Shown piece after piece: positions 5,862 through 8,165 of a stretch of DNA of 8,165 nucleotides (within the stretch, counting starts at the first letter, position 1; every line of letters starts with the position of its first letter). The notes beneath the pieces are model-generated. The model did no database searches. It saw nothing but the letters and a program-made list of their open reading frames with translations, and was not told the origin of the DNA. The stretch lies in assembly GCA_947258945.1 (NCBI GenBank), contig CAMYKJ010000114.1:1-8165 (forward strand). Direction: 5' to 3'. A program made the translations under genes and the position numbers. Source of the DNA: an uncultured Ectothiorhodospiraceae bacterium. Its GTDB lineage: Bacteria; Pseudomonadota; Gammaproteobacteria; UBA9214.

Positions 5862-7029
5862 GGGCGGCCTGCTCCGGCATCCAGTACTGCAGCAGCTCGT
5901 TGAGGTAGCGTTGCCCGCGTGCAGTGGCCTGCAGCCGCTGGTCCTGTCCGGTCAGCAGGCCGGCCCCGAGTGCGCGTGCAACCGGTGTCTCGATGTGGGC
6001 AAACGGCAGGCCGGTGGCCTCGGTAAATGCCTGTCGGGTAAAGCCGGCATCCAGGCGCAGAGCGTTCATGACATATTCAAGCGCCGCATCCTCCGCGGAC
6101 AACACGCTCGATGAGCTGATGCGCTGCGCACTGTGCGCGGCTTCCAGGTATCGCTCGGGGTGCCGTGTCTTCGCCATCCGGGTGATTTGCTGCCGCGCGG
6201 CATCGGTGACCTTGCCGTGGGCACCGGCACCGATGCCGAGGTAATCGCCGAACTGCCAGTAATTCAGGTTATGCCGGCACTGTTTGCCGTGGCGTGCATA
6301 GGCCGATACCTCGTAACGCGTAAAGCCGTGTTCACCCAGCACGGACTGCCCGGTGATCTGCATGGACCACAATGTGTCGTCGTCCGGCCGCCGTGGCGGG
6401 TGTCGGTGAAACCAGGTGTTCGGCTCGATGGTCAGCTCATACCAGGAAAGATGCGCGGGCTCGAGATCGATGGCGGTGTGCAGGTCTGCGCGTGCCTGTG
6501 TCAGGGTCTGGCCGGGCAGGCCGAACATCAGGTCGAGATTGAAATTGTCGAAGCCGGCGGCGTGGGCGGCCTCGGCGGCGCGGATGGCGCCCCGCCCGTC
6601 ATGAATGCGACCGATCTTCTCCAGCAGTTCGTCCCGGAAACTTTGTACGCCGATCGACAGGCGATTCACGCCGGCGTCGTGGAAGCCGCGGAAGTGCTCG
6701 CTGTCTACGGTGCCGGGATTGGCCTCGAGCGTGACCTCGGCGCGGGGATCAAGCGTGATGCGTGCCCGAATGCCGCACAGCAACCGGTCGATGGCCTCCG
6801 GTGTAAACAGGCTGGGGGTGCCGCCCCCGATGAATACGCTTCCCAGCGTGCGTCCCCATACCGACGGCAGGTCCTGCTCCAGGTCGGCGAGCAGGGTATC
6901 CACGTAGGCCTGCTCGGGTATGCCGTCTTTCACCGCGTGCGAATTGAAATCGCAGTACGGGCACTTGCGCACGCACCACGGCATGTGGACATAGAGGGCC
7001 AGCGGCGGAGTGGTGCTGAAGCTGAACAT
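5845..7029 (-). CDS. hemW: HemW, radical SAM heme chaperone
   Basis: A 394-residue radical SAM protein (HemW, formerly called HemN-like coproporphyrinogen oxidase). It binds heme and is thought to deliver it to target proteins rather than oxidise coproporphyrinogen (family knowledge). The 4Fe-4S motif CxxxCxxC is Cys19, Cys23 and Cys26 (WCVRKCPYCDFNSH); HemN has a further Cys where this protein has Phe28, which supports HemW. Other markers are FIGGGTPSLF (about 66-75), LEANPGT, NRLSIGVQSF, the NLDLMFGLPGQT block, WYELTIEPNT, and GIGAGAHGK. The C-terminal third, including the AGFTRQAFTEATGL region, is the HemW C-terminal domain with winged-helix character. Length is normal and the reading frame intact. 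The start is the ATG at 7029-7027 with no obvious Shine-Dalgarno. A candidate promoter lies at 7109-7137. Likely first gene of an operon with the CPXCG, rof and possibly ATPase genes. Confidence 0.93.
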   Translation of the reverse strand: MFSFSTTPPLALYVHMPWCVRKCPYCDFNSHAVKDGIPEQAYVDTLLADLEQDLPSVWGRTLGSVFIGGGTPSLFTPEAIDRLLCGIRARITLDPRAEVTLEANPGTVDSEHFRGFHDAGVNRLSIGVQSFRDELLEKIGRIHDGRGAIRAAEAAHAAGFDNFNLDLMFGLPGQTLTQARADLHTAIDLEPAHLSWYELTIEPNTWFHRHPPRRPDDDTLWSMQITGQSVLGEHGFTRYEVSAYARHGKQCRHNLNYWQFGDYLGIGAGAHGKVTDAARQQITRMAKTRHPERYLEAAHSAQRISSSSVLSAEDAALEYVMNALRLDAGFTRQAFTEATGLPFAHIETPVARALGAGLLTGQDQRLQATARGQRYLNELLQYWMPEQAAHADTR

Positions 7030-7108
7030 TCAGTATCGGCGATTGTAACCGGGTTCATATCCCGGCGTTGTGGGCTGCGTGCACAGGCTGGTGGAGCATC
7101 GAACCTGC

Positions 7109-7137
7109 AGGATAGCGCGACTGTGTAGTCGTGTAAA
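7109..7137 (-). promoter_or_regulatory. Candidate sigma-70 promoter for the hemW operon
   Basis: On the minus strand TTTACA (7137-7132) and TATCCT (7114-7109) are separated by exactly 17 bases. Transcription would start near 7102, giving a leader of about 72 bases before hemW. The spacer contains the inverted repeat CGACT-GTGT-AGTCG (7118-7131), which could be an operator. Confidence 0.5.
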
Positions 7138-7324
7138 AAGAGTCGGTTTTATACATGTCTGCAGGGTGTGCACCTCATTAATATATTCGGTGTATTCACG
7201 CGACATACGCCATCCCTGTTTTCCCGATTGACGGGGATTCATCATAAATACATGCGGTTACCGAAGCCGCCTGTATGCAGGGCCGGGGCTGGCGGGGAGT
7301 GTGGAGAGGTGCGGTCGTCAGCCC

Positions 7325-7338
7325 GATTCCCCGGAATC
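7325..7338. promoter_or_regulatory. Inverted repeat, possible operator
   Basis: GATTCC and GGAATC are perfect complements around a central CC. The repeat ends 12 bases before the candidate -35 element of the PhnD-like gene, a common position for an activator or repressor site. The binding protein is unknown. Confidence 0.3.
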
Positions 7339-7350
7339 AGGCGGTTGTAA

Positions 7351-7378
7351 CTTACAGGGGCTACACTTTTAGTATGAT
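7351..7378 (+). promoter_or_regulatory. Candidate promoter for the PhnD-like gene
   Basis: TATGAT at 7373-7378 is a good -10 match. CTTACA at 7351-7356, 16 bases upstream, is a weak -35 match. The predicted start near 7385 gives an unusually long leader of about 178 bases. The weak -35 element would fit a need for an activator. Confidence 0.45.
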
Positions 7379-7384
7379 ACAGGA

Positions 7385-7562
7385 AATAGGGTCTCCAGCA
7401 GGCGGGTGATGCCGGCAAGCACGTGGTTTATGCATAACGCCGGGCCCGGCTGCCATTGATGTTTTTCAAGTCAATCGAGTGGAGAAACAAATATACGGAA
7501 ATGACGGGTCGGTCTCCAAAGCATCTCCCCTTCAAGGGAGGCATGCTCGACAGGAGGGAATC
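7385..7562 (+). promoter_or_regulatory. Structured leader of the PhnD-like gene, possible SD-sequestering switch
   Basis: The leader holds the perfect palindromes TTATGCATAA (7428-7437) and GCCGGGCCCGGC (7439-7450), a possible ATTGA/TCAAT stem (7455-7475), and a 3' hairpin: CTCCC (7525-7529) with GGGAG (7536-7540), extended by GCAT (7521-7524) with ATGC (7543-7546). TCTCC at 7513-7517 can pair with the Shine-Dalgarno GGAGG at 7553-7557. GGAGA at 7481-7485 can pair instead with TCTCC at 7513-7517 or 7392-7396. I do not recognise a known riboswitch class. The pairings are by eye, without energy calculation. Confidence 0.35.
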
Positions 7563-8165
7563 ATGCGCCTTCACATCCTGGTAAAACCAGCCATAGTGCG
7601 AGTGCGTTGCCGGTTCTTCAATCTGCTGCTTGCATGGTTGCTTGTCGGTTGCTCACAGTCAGATGACCACTATCAACTGGAAGTGCTGCGCGTCGGCGTG
7701 TTGCCTGACCAGCAACCGCAGCGGCTGACGCAGCGCTACACAAAACTGCTTGATTACTTGGCGAATGAACTCGGCGTTGAGCATGAACTGGTAATTCCCG
7801 ACTCTTACAATGATCTTGTACAACGCTTTGCCCAAAAGCAGATCGATCTGGCCTATTTTGGCGGCGTTACCTATGTTCAGGCCCATGATAAGGCATCCGC
7901 GGTGCCGCTGGTGATGCGGGATATTGACCGTAAATTTACCAGCTACTTTCTGGTCAACGCGCGAGAATCGGCGCAGACTATCACAGAATTGCGCACGCGA
8001 CGTTTCAGCTTTGGCGATTTGCACTCGACATCCGGACACTTGATGCCGCGTTACTTCCTGCAACAGCAAAACATAGTGCCGGAAACCTTCTTCAGTGAGG
8101 TGCGCTACTCCGGGAGTCACGACAAAACGGCGTTGTGGGTACAGGACGGTACCGTGGATATCGGT
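7563..8165 (+). CDS. PhnD-type phosphate/phosphonate substrate-binding lipoprotein (3' end outside window)
   Basis: The 201 visible residues open with a lipoprotein signal (long basic n-region, LLLAWLLVGC lipobox, Cys30). They continue into a periplasmic binding-protein fold of the PhnD/phosphonate-binding family: LRVGVLPDQ (about 42-50), LLDYLANELG, SYNDLVQRFAQKQIDLAYFGG (about 81-101), VPLVMRD, the STSGHLMPR loop with Ser155-Thr156-Ser157, and EVRYSGSHD (about 179-187). In E. coli PhnD a Ser-Thr-Ser loop binds the phosphonate oxygens (family knowledge), so an oxyanion ligand is likely, but its identity cannot be read from sequence. The start ATG has an excellent Shine-Dalgarno (AGGAGG, 5-base spacing). 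Codon use looks less GC-biased than the genes to the left. It could be an ABC transporter component or the sensor part of a larger signalling protein whose remainder lies beyond the window. Confidence 0.85.
   Translation, partial: MRLHILVKPAIVRVRCRFFNLLLAWLLVGCSQSDDHYQLEVLRVGVLPDQQPQRLTQRYTKLLDYLANELGVEHELVIPDSYNDLVQRFAQKQIDLAYFGGVTYVQAHDKASAVPLVMRDIDRKFTSYFLVNARESAQTITELRTRRFSFGDLHSTSGHLMPRYFLQQQNIVPETFFSEVRYSGSHDKTALWVQDGTVDIG

Larger units (their letters stand above)
7030..7562. other. Divergent intergenic region without a convincing gene
   Basis: This 533-base stretch separates the minus-strand hemW operon from the plus-strand PhnD-like gene. It holds one candidate promoter for each side (7109-7137 minus, 7351-7378 plus), an inverted repeat at 7325-7338, and a structured leader from about 7385 on. 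Between about 7140 and 7320 I see nothing definite. A 71-codon minus-strand frame ending next to the hemW start spans the hemW promoter and has no recognisable family. Confidence 0.6.

Noticed and set aside
7030..7245. 71-codon minus-strand frame ending directly before the hemW start
   Set aside because: It spans the candidate hemW promoter, has no recognisable family, no clear Shine-Dalgarno, and looks like ordinary upstream DNA.
7168..7350. 60-codon plus-strand frame in the divergent intergenic region
   Set aside because: No family resemblance and no Shine-Dalgarno; it lies upstream of the plus-strand promoter candidate at 7351-7378, so it would not be on that transcript.
7439..7470. Intrinsic terminator formed by GCCGGGCCCGGC and the later TTTTT
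   Set aside because: The perfect palindrome leaves almost no loop, and the T-run begins more than ten bases after the stem.

Overview
The window looks like chromosomal DNA from a GC-rich gammaproteobacterium, probably near the Chromatiales and other sulfur or ammonia oxidisers. The evidence is an LDH-like (type III) malate dehydrogenase, a DUF3135 protein, a Rof-type Rho-binding protein next to a CPXCG zinc-ribbon protein, HemW, and a Ycf46-like AAA ATPase. This placement rests on recognising protein families, not on a database search. No tRNA, rRNA, CRISPR array, insertion sequence or prophage gene is visible.

Layout. Bases 1-7029 are read entirely from the minus strand. In transcription order (right to left) they hold hemW, a CPXCG zinc-ribbon gene and a rof-like gene, the last two each overlapping the gene before. 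Then come an AAA ATPase gene broken near its 3' end, an AT-richer intergenic stretch with DnaA-box-like 9-mers, a DUF3135 gene, a 5'-truncated rpmE (L31) remnant behind an intact-looking promoter, a secreted thermonuclease-like protein, an M48 metalloprotease lipoprotein (ATGA overlap with the nuclease), and mdh, which runs off the left edge. Bases 7030-7562 are a divergent intergenic region with a candidate promoter in each direction. At 7563 a plus-strand gene begins that encodes a PhnD-type substrate-binding lipoprotein and runs off the right edge. A long, structured leader precedes it.

How the genes relate. Most of the content is housekeeping: TCA cycle (Mdh), heme trafficking (HemW), transcription termination control (Rof), envelope proteolysis (M48) and extracytoplasmic nuclease activity. 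The PhnD-like lipoprotein points to uptake or sensing of phosphate, phosphonate or another oxyanion.

I see no convincing new multi-gene system. The observations most worth following are two independent gene-damaging deletions about 0.7 kb apart (the AAA ATPase loses its sensor-2 region; rpmE loses its start and first Cys pair), the DnaA-box cluster between them, a terminator-like hairpin inside the nuclease signal-peptide coding region, and a leader before the PhnD-like gene that could fold to hide or expose its Shine-Dalgarno sequence.
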